Assembly: GCF_964275005.1 (NCBI RefSeq)
Contig: NC_092692.1
Location: 13,006,764 to 13,070,763 of the forward strand
DNA: 64,000 nt
Direction of reading: 5' to 3'
DNA from: Diadema setosum
Lineage: Eukaryota; Echinodermata; Echinoidea; Diadematoida; Diadematidae
The notes below the pieces were generated by a model. It was not told the DNA's origin. It saw only the letters and a list, made by a program, of their open reading frames with translations, and did not search any database. Positions 1 to 12,076 of this stretch are shown one piece after another. Position 1 is the first letter of the stretch, and each line of letters starts with the position of its first letter. The translations under genes and the position numbers were made by a program.

Positions 1-872
1 CTATAACAGACTGTGAGACTGCTGCACCAGCCTACCTTTCTGCTTATTCGGGGAAACTGCTTCGATGATAAATATACACCGGGGTTCTACAGTTTCATTG
101 CAGTTGTGAAGGATCTTACCGCCTTATTCACTGAGTGACCCAGAAACCGGAATACGAATAGGAAGTAAGCTTACAATAAAATATTACGGAAAAGGGCTGC
201 GTTATTTTGTGCATTGGACAAGTCCAATGCACATCGAGAAATCCCTATTTAAAGTTTGATGAAAGTGAAAGTAAACAAGTATCCCATCTCCATAGATTTC
301 TGGTGCACGGTGACAGGAATCTATATGCAAGTGGAACAGTTTAAATGATGCAGTATTGCGCCGCGAGAATTTAAAGAATTACTCAACTCGCCGATCGCGG
401 CCTGGCGGTGGCCAGCGGTTTCATGAATTATTGTCGAGGGGAGATCTTGGCGCGACCTCCCCTCTTCATCTCAGGGTAAATTAGCCGCAAATATTGCAGT
501 CGGTTGTCTAAAGATTGGCAGATAGTCAAAGCAACACATTGTGTACCCATGGATGCGTATCAAACTATCATGTATGGGCCCTATATAAGCTTGAGGAGAT
601 AACTTGCTGAAATCATATTTATTCATTTCCTGGTTACAAACAAAGACCAAAAAAAAAATATCTGTAGGTAATTATTCCAATTTAGATATTAATTATTTCC
701 TTTTGTTCTATTGTAGTGTTACATTCTGACTTGATATCATGCACAGTAATGGCTTATAAATCTAGTAAATGAAGATATAGGCATAAATGTGGCTATTGGC
801 TATTGGGTGACGTTCGTTATTTAGGAGGTTCCTTATTCCGAAACATACAAATTTCCTATGCCTAGATATTCG
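1..872. other. Non-coding, nothing recognised
   Basis: No coding exon, tRNA-like fold or complete repeat is evident. The end of the stretch (about 815-872) contains short TTCCGAA / TTCGTTA words that also occur at 27.4-27.6 kb and 54.4 kb, so it may carry a remnant of that dispersed repeat. Confidence 0.5.
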
Positions 873-1340
873 TTAAAGGAGACCTCTGGGTGATTGTTAG
901 GATTTTACATTATTTCGAAAAACTATAAATTGGTTATACTTGGTAATGAGTTTCAGAATTTAAGAACAGTGACTGAGATGAGGAATAAGAATGTTTTCAA
1001 ATTTTAAAAGAATTCACACTGAACAAGAATGATGACATACAGCTTCAGTGGAGGCTCAAAGAAGCAGAACAAAATAAGAAAGCACCCATTAATTCTACAC
1101 TATTGTCCTGCTAAGCAAACGATATTGTAATGGAATTACATTGCTTCGTTTCTGAAATATGCGAGCCTGATATATCATAATTATCCTTGTCTAGTGTAAT
1201 TTGTTTAGGGTTTTCAGAGTACTGGTCTATCTGCTCAAGGACCACATTAGATTCCATAAATCTATATGTGGAGCTGTCGATTTATGTACTGGATCATGGA
1301 TGATGTGAAATTATGAAAATCGCCTGGACTTCCCCTTTAA
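873..1340. mobile_element. TTAA-flanked MITE, family A, copy 1
   Basis: The segment begins TTAAAGGAGACCTCTGGGTG and its reverse complement begins TTAAAGGGGAAGTCCAGGCG, giving imperfect terminal inverted repeats bounded by TTAA. The interior matches, in opposite orientation, the interior of 46137-46672; both carry words such as ACACTGAACAAGAATGAT and a segment ending in AGGACCACA or its relatives. TTAA targets with AGGG/CCCT ends are a known property of Kolobok-type DNA transposons, which is the likely superfamily by inference. No transposase is encoded, so it is non-autonomous. Confidence 0.7.
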
Positions 1341-2960
1341 TCCGTAAATGGAATGAGGATCGATAATCCGAACAATAATGGCGATATTTTCGGAAAGTAC
1401 GTTGTTCCGAACAAAATTTTTACCGAAGTTCTTTACAAAACATTTGAATGGACACTAAGAATAGGGATACTGATTTTGGATCATTCGTCTCTTCTCAGAC
1501 CATTCAACTTCTAGTGACCACGCCCTATTACCGTTGAAAAATCGTGCATTATGATATAATTGCTATAAACTCTGAACACATTACAACCCTAGACTCCTTC
1601 TGAATACAGAGGTTGTCAAAATCATGATTTTGTACTTTGCTGCTTAACCCATGACCCACTCAGGACCCTAGTGATCATTCCTAAGCACGGCTGACACCAA
1701 ACGACACAATGCAGCTATATGTAAGACAATCCTAAACGTGAGATTTAAAAAAATATATATATTTTGATTGTCAATTAAAATTGACTATAGTGGTAATAAT
1801 ACCCACTGGACTGCTGTTCAACTCCCGGAGGGCTGGTGTCTACCTAACGGCTGTCAGTCTGTCTTTTTCCGCTTTTTCTTGCAGGGGATTGGTTTCCTTT
1901 ATCTACAGGGGATGTCGAGCAGTGAGAACAAAAAATGGAATGAATGAAGAGCACAACAATCTTAATAATGGGCTAAAGTGATAAAAGTATGAAAATTGGA
2001 AACACGCAATACAGCGATTTTCACTCACATTCAGTTTGAAGTGCGGTAACACTGAAGCCATAATGTGATCTTTTTTTCTTATTTGACCCTCCGTGTGCTT
2101 TGAGTGCTTGACATAAGGGTTAGTGAATAGCAGAGGGTTAAAGTGCAACAACAAAGTTTACATTTTGCATATCCTTCAATCTTATTCTAGAAGAATTATA
2201 GGGTGTGGTTATTTTCGATACAGGTGGTTGGCAATTCCAAAGCTCTTGACCGGCTAGCAATGGATTGTTCTTGGTACATTCACGGTGGAGAATTTGGCTG
2301 TGGCATGAATAAATCAGTGCACCCAACTAAAACTTGTGTAAGTCGTGCAAAATCAAGGGCTTAAAGTGCATTCTCACACCACCTACAAGTAGAGCCTATA
2401 TACTAGAATAAAGTACGTAAATCACCGACAAGAATAGTAGTGGAGCTCAACAGTACAGCAGACGACATTCACGTCATATCAAAGCCGACCTTAAGTTGCC
2501 GAAAATGCGCCATAATTTTTGAGATCATCAACCTGCTAGCACCGACAGATTTCAAATTCGGTGGTACCTATAGTGCTGAGATAGCATCGACACCAGCCCT
2601 ATAGTACCGGATATAAAATCACCCAAGGTTCTGCCATGAATAACTTTCTACATTTTGTAATTTTTATCTCATCAAAGAAAATTCAGTAAAAAACAAAAAA
2701 CAAAAAATGTTTGCGAAAGAATTGACAGCTATGACATCCTCACTTTGTCTGATTTGCCTGCATGGTGAATGTGACTTGAATGCCGCCACTTTGTCTGATA
2801 TAGTATTAACATTTTTATTACATTTTTCGTATTTTTGTTTAACTTTTTATTACAGGTTTATTACATTATTATTCTATTTTTATTCTTATTGCAGTTTTAT
2901 TTGCTGCATTGTTAAGGGTCAAACTGAACATGGAAGGAAAAATGAAAAATTCACTTAAAA
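1341..2960. other. Non-coding, nothing recognised
   Basis: Ordinary AT-rich sequence. Short reading frames here have no domain, signal peptide or splice-site support. Confidence 0.5.
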
Positions 2961-3356
2961 GCCCCCTCACACCTGAGCGAATGTAGGGGGACGAAGGGGG
3001 ACGAATGAGAAAAACGTACAAAATGCGCGCGAATTCAACGATTTCAAATAAAGTTGCCTTCAAATCATCCGATTATAAACTAAAGTCAAATATGATCAAC
3101 GAACAGTAAGCGAAGGATAAATATGACATGCGAAGGGTAACGATTTTCGGTTCACTTCTTTGAGCAAATTGCGGCCGAAGGCGAGCGAAGGGTTGATATG
3201 ACCCGATAAGACGAACGAACAATGAGCAATGGTTTGATATGGCATGCGATTGGAAACGAAGACGAAAGAATAGATCAGGTGTTCTCGTATGTGTGTGTGC
3301 GCTCCTTGGGGAGTATAAAAGCGACCAGGTCCGTCCAGATTTCAATGCGGCCAGAG

Positions 3357-3739
3357 AAATCATCCACGCAACATTTACATTAAAGGACGACAAAGATAAA
3401 CAGTAAAATCAGCCGGAAGATTCCAGTATTTTTGGCACTGTAAACATTAATGTTTTTTCGCAAAAATTGTGCGAGCACGTGGAAGGTGATAGTCATCACG
3501 ATGACGAGTTGGGTAGATATGAAGAGAGTTATTTCTTATGAACATGTGCAAAAATGTCAAGAAGCTCATCAATTGAAAATTTATACATAAAAATACAAAC
3601 ATTATAATGAAACAAATCATCCACGCAACATTTACATTTAAAGGACGACAAATATAAACAGTAAAATCAGCCGGAAGATTCCAGTATTTTTGGCACTGTA
3701 AACATTAATGTTTTTTCGCAAAAATTGTGCGAGCACGTT
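3357..3739. repeat. Direct duplication of a 124-126 bp block
   Basis: Positions 3357-3480 and 3614-3739 are nearly identical (both run from AAATCATCCACGCAAC to GTGCGAGCACGT) and are separated by about 130 bp. The duplication lies inside the Harbinger element, just downstream of its plus-strand TATA-like box and where a second gene would be expected. This suggests an internal rearrangement that replaced coding sequence. Confidence 0.9.
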
Positions 3740-3974
3740 TCAGATTTTTGCTTCTACACAAAAGATCATTTGTGTGAAACAAATATCCTATATCATTAAT
3801 TATTCTTAAAGCACGTTTTTGAAGAAGAAAAAGGGTATCAAGCAAAAACTGAGATGAATTGCCCCAATTGCTATCATTTTAGCAAAAAAAAAAAATAATA
3901 ATAAATATTGAAACAGTAACAATGGAGGTGAGATGATAACAAATTTGACGTACCCCTAAATTGACTCGACCTAC

Positions 3975-4620
3975 CCCCTTTCCCCTATTGTATCGTACCT
4001 ACCACCAACATCGCACCAGATAAATTTGTAGTCACTGTCCACTATGATAGCCAAGAGGATTATACTAAAAAAGCCCTTGTAGTTGCAGCATAGCGAGCCG
4101 GACAGAGGAGGCTTTCTGATGACCACATGCTTGCCATCAATAGCTGCCACACAGTGGGGAAATTCCACCGCTTGTAGAATCCACCAGCAAGTTGTTTCCA
4201 TCCATCAGGGGTTGAAGGGGCTGTTATGACTTCATCTGCATACTCGTCACATATGGCCTGACACACTTCCCTGGCCACTACAGATAGGGTGTTTTCAGGC
4301 ACCCTCCACCCATACTGCATGTCGGAGTACTTGGTGCCAGACACAAGATGACAGAGAGTAGCTGCCAACTTGAGACCTTCTTCCAGCGGCTCCCTGTACC
4401 AGGTGTACTGCCTCCTGATTCTTCCTCTGACCCTCTCCAGGATTTCATCGTAGAGTTCAGGGGGCATGCAGAGAAATTTCTTGAAAGTCGAAGGGTTTTC
4501 TCTTCGGAGCTCAACCAACAGCTGGTCGTAGATTCCAAAAGTCCTTCTTCTGGCAGGGTTCAGCCACGTCCTTCTCCAGATACGACGTCGTCTGAAGCCT
4601 CGTCTCCATCTGAATCGGCC
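3975..4620 (-). pseudogene. PIF/Harbinger (HARBI1-like) transposase remnant
   Basis: Harbinger transposases cut and paste the element using a DDE-type RNase-H-like nuclease. On the minus strand one frame reads a family-typical N-terminal region (arginine-rich RRRRIWRRTW, then LRRENPSTFKKFLCM and PELYDEILERV), the middle block with EVCQAICDEYADEV, and then breaks. A second frame (about 4201-3975) continues with [13 protein letters not shown], which carries the first catalytic Asp, and [19 protein letters not shown], followed by the conserved VGGRYD-like stretch. The sequence stops there: the second Asp and the Glu region, roughly the last 40% of a normal transposase, are absent. No ATG fits the N-terminal frame. 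It is therefore an inactive copy. Identification rests on recognised family blocks, so the family call is firm. Confidence 0.85.
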
Positions 4621-5373
4621 TCTGATGAACTGGTGTAGGTTCAGCTGCTGATGTATAATAGTATAATATCATTCTGAGCCATTGCCAGTAAATACTGGAC
4701 TCTGAGGCGGGCTGCATCTTCCATTTTTCTGAAGAAACTTTGAAACTTTCAGGTGGGTTGTTTATATATGAGTAGCGTGGCGAGTGGCTGGTCACATAGA
4801 GCAGCTCAGCATTCGCCAATTTTTTTCGTCAGGTCATTCGCTCGTATTCGTGTCACTTCGCAATCCATAGTTTGTCATAGTATCTCTTAGATTTGCCTTC
4901 GTGTATGCATCGCCTTTCAAATTTAGTAAAAGTCAGTCTTAGTTTCCCTTTGCATATAAGATGGCAAGCGAAAATACGTTTGTCATAGTATCTTCGTTTC
5001 TATGCGTAAGTCATATTTAGTCATCGTGTTGCTTCGTTTAGGGTTCTTTCGAGATCGGTCCACCTTGGCAAAAGCGCGATGAGGGACTATGAGTGACGAT
5101 AGTACACGAACGATAAACGAACGATTACCGCAGACTAAATAAGAGATGCTAATGACAGACGATTTTTCAATTCGTCGGGAAATTTTAAACATGTTCAAAA
5201 ATCCCGTGCGAATTTGAATAATCGCAACTGTTAGTTCAGAAGGTGTACGAACCCAAACACGAAGGGTAAATATGACTTACTATCAAGTACCATTGAAAAC
5301 GATTTTTCCAAAAATGCCTTTCGCCAGCCATCGCAAGTCATATTTCAGGCAATTCGCTCAGGTGTGAGGGGGG

Positions 5374-8300
5374 CCTTCAAGCAAAAGCGATGGGGTGAAC
5401 ACATTTTCCATTACAACGCACAAGCAGACGAGAAAAAGACGGAAATTGTATACTCGATGAATTCAGAACACCCGTAACTAATTCTTGGTATTCTCTTCAC
5501 GGAAATCATATGGCTATAATACCATACATATTCCATTGACACATGTCGTGTCTTTTACAGCAAAAACAGATGGCTGTCCCCTCTTACTGCAAAGTTTTAT
5601 GTACATTTTCAAAATATTGTTCTATGATTAAAACATAAAGGAAAGACACAAAAGACAAAGAAAGAAATATCAGTAATCTATACCTAAAGATAGTATCATA
5701 CTCTCAAACACAGTGCATTTCATTTCATCGCACAAGCAATTTTCCGTCGTTTTCTCTTAGAGTGTGAAGCATGCTTTCTTGATGGAAATAGTTCAAACAT
5801 CATGGAATTCTGAAGTGTTTGCAAAGAGCCACGGCTTAACCTCAACACATAGAAGTCAGCACAACTTCCACAGAAACGCTTCCACCCACGACTGTCTCCC
5901 TCTATACCGAACATCTACAAATCGAGACGATCAAGTGGTGACGATGCGGTGTTCCATTAAGCTAAACTTAATTATTGATTATACCGCAGTGTCAAAAAGT
6001 CTACGGCCTTCTAATGACGGGTCTGCAGCTAGGAGCAGGACGTGTTGCCAAGCCCGGCACCCTTACTAAAGACCTCATTACTCCTCCACTCTCACCGCTT
6101 CGTCTTTCAGACCACGCACCACGTGCCAAAATTCATTACAAACTAGCGTTATGCATATCCCAGCTTTCGCCAAACGTAATTGACCATTTGCGTGTTATCA
6201 ATAAATGAATATAAACTCTTTTTATCGGCGACAAGAGAGAAATGGCGAGAAATGGCGAGAACGGGAACGGGAACTGGCAAACCTTTCTCGCTTTTGATGT
6301 TTTCCGTGTGAGGTCGTTAGACGCATTTCTCCGCTGCATGATGTTAATTCGCTAGTTACGTTAACTTAAAACGAGACTCTCAAAGGCCACAATGCCGACA
6401 GAATCTGAATATTTTTCCGTGCTAGATATTGACAATCATTGCATGAAATGAATATCTCCGCTGAAACATTAAAAAGAAATAAATTGCTTTGTGGAGCGAA
6501 AAATACCAAGAAGGGTGGTTAAAGAAAAATTGAGACTGAGAGAAGAGAAAGTGAAGTGTATAGAAAGGAAGAGCAGGGCCAGGAGAAAAAAAAAAAGTGT
6601 AATGAAAAAAAGAAATTACACGCATCAGAAGTAATAGCAAGGCGAAACTAGCTCTACGAAGGTGGGAAAACTGTATAAAAAGAGATAAAAAACCGCCTAC
6701 AAAATGCACTCATTTCAGTTTGACCCAAAATAGGTTGAACGGGTGATGTCTGTATCGTTAACATATTTTGCCGTCTTGATGTATTGCTGATATTTCAGTT
6801 GAAACTAATAAGCCCTGATAATTCATCTCGTTTAATGAATATAATCTTGCAAATTCACGGGACCGAACAGTAAGTTATTTGACATGCAATTTGTCTCAAA
6901 TCATCAGGTTGGTGTGTTCATTTTATTTTATTTTCTTGTCTGTATCCCTCTTCATATTCTGCTCTCTCGTGTTTGTCCTTTGCTGCTGAAATTGTCTGAT
7001 TTGATATAACGCTGTTATCTCGACTTTATATTACAGGAAAACACACTACGATATCATCGTTGGCATGTAAATGAACGGAGAGATTGCTATATCTCCAGGG
7101 GCATCGTGTATAGTATTCTTTATTCATTTGGGTCATTTTAAACAGGTTTTTTCTACCAAATGTACTATATAATTCTTTCATCTTACTGTCAATGTCTTCA
7201 ATTGTCCTAATGTTTTTGTTGGTTGTGTAATGCTACAGCACTGTGTAAATCATCTATGCTTTCCATGGTATGTTATTTTCAAAGTACTGACCTCCCTGAT
7301 TTGACCTCCCTGATAAATCTAATCGCTAATTAGTGAACGGCGGGATGAAATATATAATGTCCTTATATATCTCTCTTTTGTTATTCTCCATTTTCTACCT
7401 CTGCCTTGCCTTGTGTTTGCCGCGTGTTCCTCCTCTTTCTCTGTAACCTTCTTGTCCTATCTTTGCAATCTATTTTATCCCTCATCTATCTGTTTGTTTT
7501 GATATGTTGCTATACGTTAGATTTCAATATCAATATGGTTGTTTTTTCGGTATTTTTCCCTCTCCATCTCCTTCGCTAATTTTCCAGTTGAAGTTCTATT
7601 GAAGTCATTATTTGATATTGTGATATAGAAATGAGTCGTTTCTGTCTTACAATTATTAATCACTGTTCATGGTTTATTCTCCTTAACTTCTTTTGCAGTA
7701 TTTTTAAACTCATTTCCTGTCAGAATTGACTTCATTTCATTCAATTCACTTCATATGAATTACGACGTGAATAAACTGAGTAACATTCCACATTCCCCAG
7801 TACCATCAAAAAATATTTATTGTCTAGATATACCAATTGAATTGATACTGTGTCTGACAACGGAACTTGGTTTCAAATATCTCATTTGCATTATGATTTA
7901 ATGCAATTATTTTTGAATCCTTATTTTATCGTAGTTATCCATTACTTCGAGGTCCACACACATTCGCACTTAGCACGATGCACCTTGCCCAATATCAGGC
8001 TTAACACTATATACCACTCTTTTTCGATTTTTTTTTCCACTGCCACTTCCTCAGGCCACTATCATTTCCAGCACACGCTTACGATATGTGGTCTGATGTA
8101 TTTTTCACCTTATAAACATTCACTTTCATCTGGCGTCCATCGTTGATAATGGATTTGTAAGTTATGTTTGCACTGTAGTTTCTTTCGTCCGCAATGTTGA
8201 ATAATATTCATGATGATGTTATTTTGTATTGAAAATGTGAATTTTCATCTGTGAAAGTAGAACCATGATCATTATAATGGTTCATTCCTAACATGCAAGA

Positions 8301-8770
8301 AATGTCATCTCACTGAATTGCTCATTTCTGGGGGAAAGTAGCACTCGGGCCGAAAAGGCATAACAATTTCCAACAAGATAAACCAGTAACCAGGTTGTTT
8401 TTATGACTGCAGTTGTTGTTGTATTTTTTTCTACACGAATGTCATTGTCTGAAAACAAAGAATGTTTTTCTGTTTTTGATAGATGACCGAATTAAATCTC
8501 AAACTTTAAGAAGGATGTGTTTTAACAACATATTGTGTGCAATGTTATTTCCTTTTTTATGACTTCTCAAAAAGTGTTTACGATAATTCTCCAGACTTCA
8601 GGCCTTCTACCTTCAGAGAACCGGAACAAACCGTACAACACAGAAGTAGCAGATGAGCTGGTCTTCAGATGAACATGACTTTTTAAAAATATGTTATGGA
8701 ATAGAGATTCAGTCAGTCATGGGTCAAGGGATTCTAGTAGGCTTGCTAAGGGCGAAAAAAAGAGGCAATC
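5374..8770. other. Non-coding, nothing firm
   Basis: No exon could be supported. A unique block at about 5960-6220 is less repetitive than its surroundings and contains a CACGTG E-box near 6120. At 6236-6275 there is a small tandem run of GAGAAATGGC followed by GAACGG units. Most of 6.9-8.7 kb is T-rich single-copy-looking sequence. Confidence 0.45.
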
Positions 8771-9261
8771 GCTGCATTTTATAGTACAAATGTCCTATTT
8801 GGCACACGTGTTCCTCTGTACAATTGGAATTTTTTCATCTAAAGAAACAATCTGTACCTATGCAAATAAGCCTTAATTTGCATAATTTATGCAAAAATAC
8901 ATATAAAAATCATTTCAAAATATATGTGCATCCAGCGGAAATACCTAATTTGGTAGAAGTATTCTATAGAGTATGTGGAAACAATTCCTGCCAAAATTGA
9001 TTTTATACCTATGTAAATAAACATAAAATTTGCATAATTACGCGATTTATTGTGCAAAAATCTGCATTTTTGAAAGAATTTCTCAACTATTAAGCACTGG
9101 ATCTTGTAATACAAAATTTGAACCTGGGATGGATGTTCCTTGGGTCAAAAGTAAATGATTCATCTGAAGAGACAAACTGTCTCTATGCAAACAACCTGTT
9201 ATTTGCATAATATGCATATCAATACCTACACATCTACAGAACAAACAAAAAGCCTTAATGA
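8771..9261. repeat. Left arm of a 3.3-kb inverted-repeat structure
   Basis: This arm is the reverse complement of 11577-12076 along its whole length with only scattered mismatches, for example the shared run beginning GCTGCATTTT and the inner end AAAAGCCTTAATG. Within the arm, units about 160-175 bp apart repeat the theme TATGCAAATAA...TTTGCATAAT. No reading frame of note is present. Confidence 0.9.
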
Positions 9262-9519
9262 AGCTTTAATGAAACTCTCCTTAAATCTCATCCTAGATAG
9301 ATATAACCCGTTAGAAACACTTTATGAAACAAAATGAGAAAGAATTTGAATAACTGAACCATCATTACCAGCTAATTTACATAATTACTAAAGAAAGTAA
9401 AGTAAAAACAGTATTTTTAACATTTTTCTTACAGTCAAAGAACTGCATTTTATAATGAAAACTACGGAAGTAGTATGCATTTCCTTTAGTCAAAAGGAAA
9501 TGGTTTTGTAATATCAAAA

Positions 9520-10300
9520 CACTATTTGTCTATGCAAATACCACCTAATTAGCATATTGTGCATACCAATGCCCAAATGTACCAGAAGTCAATGGTCAAG
9601 GTCGACTTAAGAAATTGTATCAGTTTACGCGATAACTCAAGACTGGATTATGCAAATTTCCCCAAACCTGGTCCAAAGATGACGTATGATGGGGCAAGTG
9701 ATTAAGTAGTTTTTAAGTAAAATCGGCAAGAGGTCAAAGGTCAAAAAGTTCAAGATCAATACTAGATTTCAATATTTTCCCCATATCTATGCAACGTCTG
9801 AAGGTACTTTCTTCAAACCTACTGACTGCGTACAATGTACTACCAAAATAAGATTCTCCGGAGAGTTTCAGGTCAAGAGGTCAAAGGTCAAAGTTCAGGT
9901 GAAAATGTTAAAATTTCACTTTTTTTTCTCTGAATCTCGCAAATGGTTCAAGGTGTCTTCATGGAACTTGGTACTGGCAGGGATTTTCTAGGGAATTTAG
10001 GGGTCATTTGTCAAAGGTGAGGGGTCAAAGGTCAAGATCAATTTGGCCCTCAAAAGTTTACTATTTCCCTCATGTTTTTGCAATGCTGTAGGATTTTTCT
10101 TGAAACTTAATATATACATGTATTACCTAATGGATATTCTCTGGGAAATTTACTGCCAAAATTTCAAAGCTCTGATGGAAGTGCTATATTTCACTTTTTC
10201 TTTCATATCTTGAATGTGAATCAAGGTATCATGAAACTTAGTACATAATGTGTGCATGTTCTACCTGACAGTGATACCTTTGTTGATTATCTAAAAAATG
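9520..10300. mobile_element. DR1-rich repeat element, copy 1 (inside the inverted repeat)
   Basis: The segment contains AGGTCAAAGGTCA at 9731-9743 and 9878-9890 and GGGTCAAAGGTCA at 10022-10034. The sequence between them matches, in reverse orientation, parts of 52240-53200 (for example the shared stretch around GATGTATGATGGGACAA-type words and TTGGTACATG/TACTTGGTAC-type words). It is therefore a second copy of the family at 52019-53318. No coding capacity is visible. Confidence 0.7.
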
Positions 10301-11576
10301 TTAAGCCCCCCCCCCTCTCAAGTGTTTTTGTTTCCTCTTGATAAGTAGGAAAGGACATGAAATTCAGTGACATGGTATAGTCATCACCATCATTACATTT
10401 AATGTATGGGTCGCATGGAATTTAATTTTGATGCACACATGTATAACCTCTGACATTCTTACCTTTTACATTTTTACCTGTGTATTTCTTTTAATTAAAC
10501 CTCTGACATCTTTACACTAAACCAGTTAACATAATTATTTTTTTGGAAAAAGCTTCAAGATCATGTAGGTCATGATCATCTATACAGGTACAGTATTAGC
10601 TGATATATGGTGGAATATAACATTCTTTGGACCGCCAGGGAGTTACATCATCCCAAGGGAAAACAATTAAAACCAGGGAGAATATGACATTTACGATTCT
10701 CGTAAACAGCAGCCTGTGACGATCTGTTGACAAATCACATCCTAGTAATTGTAAAAGCCATCGAATATACTCTTTTATGGCTATGAACATATTATTTCTG
10801 CTTTGATTTATGGTTGAAATTGACTGATTTTAAGTAAGAGACTGAGATTATTCGACTTAAAGTATAACATCTCCTTTATTGTTCACATGACAAGTTTTGC
10901 ATATCATTGCCTTATCAAAAATGTTATTGTGTATAAATTTCCTAGCATAGTTTCTATGCCATAGTAGCTCATAGTATACTGAGTTATTTTTTTTTTTCCA
11001 GAAACAGACTTTGTTTCTAACTCAGGCTTGTAAGTTCTTAATGTGTGCAGATACCCTTACATCCACATAATTTGCACAAATTTATAATCAGTATGATGTA
11101 AAAAGCCTCTTATTCGCTTGATTGCCTACAAAATACAATGAAAATCAGAATTCACACTTTCACTATGGTAGTGTTTTTTGTAATGATTTTCTAACCATGA
11201 CCTCAGTTGTGTACTGTTTGCAAGGGAAAAACAGTCCTTTTGTAAGCAATATTGTTCCGATTTGCACCTGTTCATATGTAGGCCCTACTGTTAGATTTGC
11301 ATAATCATATTTTAAGAGCGGTCACTATCGATTGCTATTTTTCCCACCCTGCAAAGCATTTATGCAATGAGGGAAAATCGATAGCAAAAATCATTTCACA
11401 GATCAATATGGTTTGAAATTTCACGTCTGATGTACTTATTTACATAATTCATGCATAAATGCCTAAGTTAATTAGATAATATGGAAACAATTTAAGCAAC
11501 TGAAAAGTGTTGCTGTGAGAATATTATTCTATTAGCTTTTTGGATATTAAGTTCAAAGCGATTTAAGACATTGTCA
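10301..11576. other. Central spacer of the inverted-repeat structure
   Basis: Single-copy-looking AT-rich sequence between the arms. A small imperfect dyad (TATCGATTGCTATTTTTCCC and its complement) lies at about 11326-11385 and a POU-type ATTTGCAT at 11295-11302. No exon is supported. Confidence 0.5.
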
Positions 11577-12076
11577 CATTAAGGCTTTTTGCTTGTTGTG
11601 ATTATCTTGGATGTGTAGGTATTGATATGCATATTATGCAAATAACAGGTTGTTTGCATAGAGACAGTTTGTCTCTTCAGATGAATCATTTACTTTTGAC
11701 CCAAGGAACATCCATCCCAGGTTCAAACTTTGTATTACAATATCCAGTGCTTAATAGTTTAGAAATTCTCTCAAAAATGCAGATTTTTTTTTGCACAATA
11801 ACTTGCGTAATTATGCAAATTTTATGTTTATTTACATAGGTATGAAATCAATTTTTGCAGGAATTGTTTCCACTTACTCTATAGAATACTTCTACCAAAT
11901 TAGGTATTTCTACTGGATGCACATATATTTTTTATAATTTTTATATGTATTTCTGGATAAATTATGCAAATTAAGGCTTATTTGCATAGATACAGAGTGT
12001 CTCTTTAGATGAAAATTTTTCAATTGCCCTAGGGAACATGTGTGCCAAGTAGGACATTTGTACTAAAAAATGCAGC
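11577..12076. repeat. Right arm of the 3.3-kb inverted-repeat structure
   Basis: Reverse complement of 8771-9261 with scattered substitutions and very small indels. The outer end AAAAATGCAGC (12066-12076) pairs with the left outer end and CATTAAGGCT (11577-11586) with the left inner end. Confidence 0.9.

Larger units (their letters stand above)
2961..5373. mobile_element. Degenerate PIF/Harbinger DNA transposon
   Basis: The 22-bp termini are inverted copies: the left end reads GCCCCCTCACACCTGAGCGA and the right end is its reverse complement with one extra G. Subterminal zones on both sides are full of short repeats of the type GATATGAC / CGAAGGGTAA and their complements, as expected for transposase binding. 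A minus-strand transposase remnant of the HARBI1/PIF type sits in the middle. A TATAAAA at 3314-3320 on the plus strand and a TATATAAA at 4761-4768 on the minus strand resemble two promoters, fitting a family that normally has two genes (transposase and a Myb-like protein). The Myb-like gene is not visible. A clean target-site duplication could not be assigned. Confidence 0.85.

Noticed and set aside
4348-4638. Plus-strand open frame opposite the Harbinger transposase
   Set aside because: It is the antisense shadow of the transposase remnant; the minus strand carries the conserved blocks.
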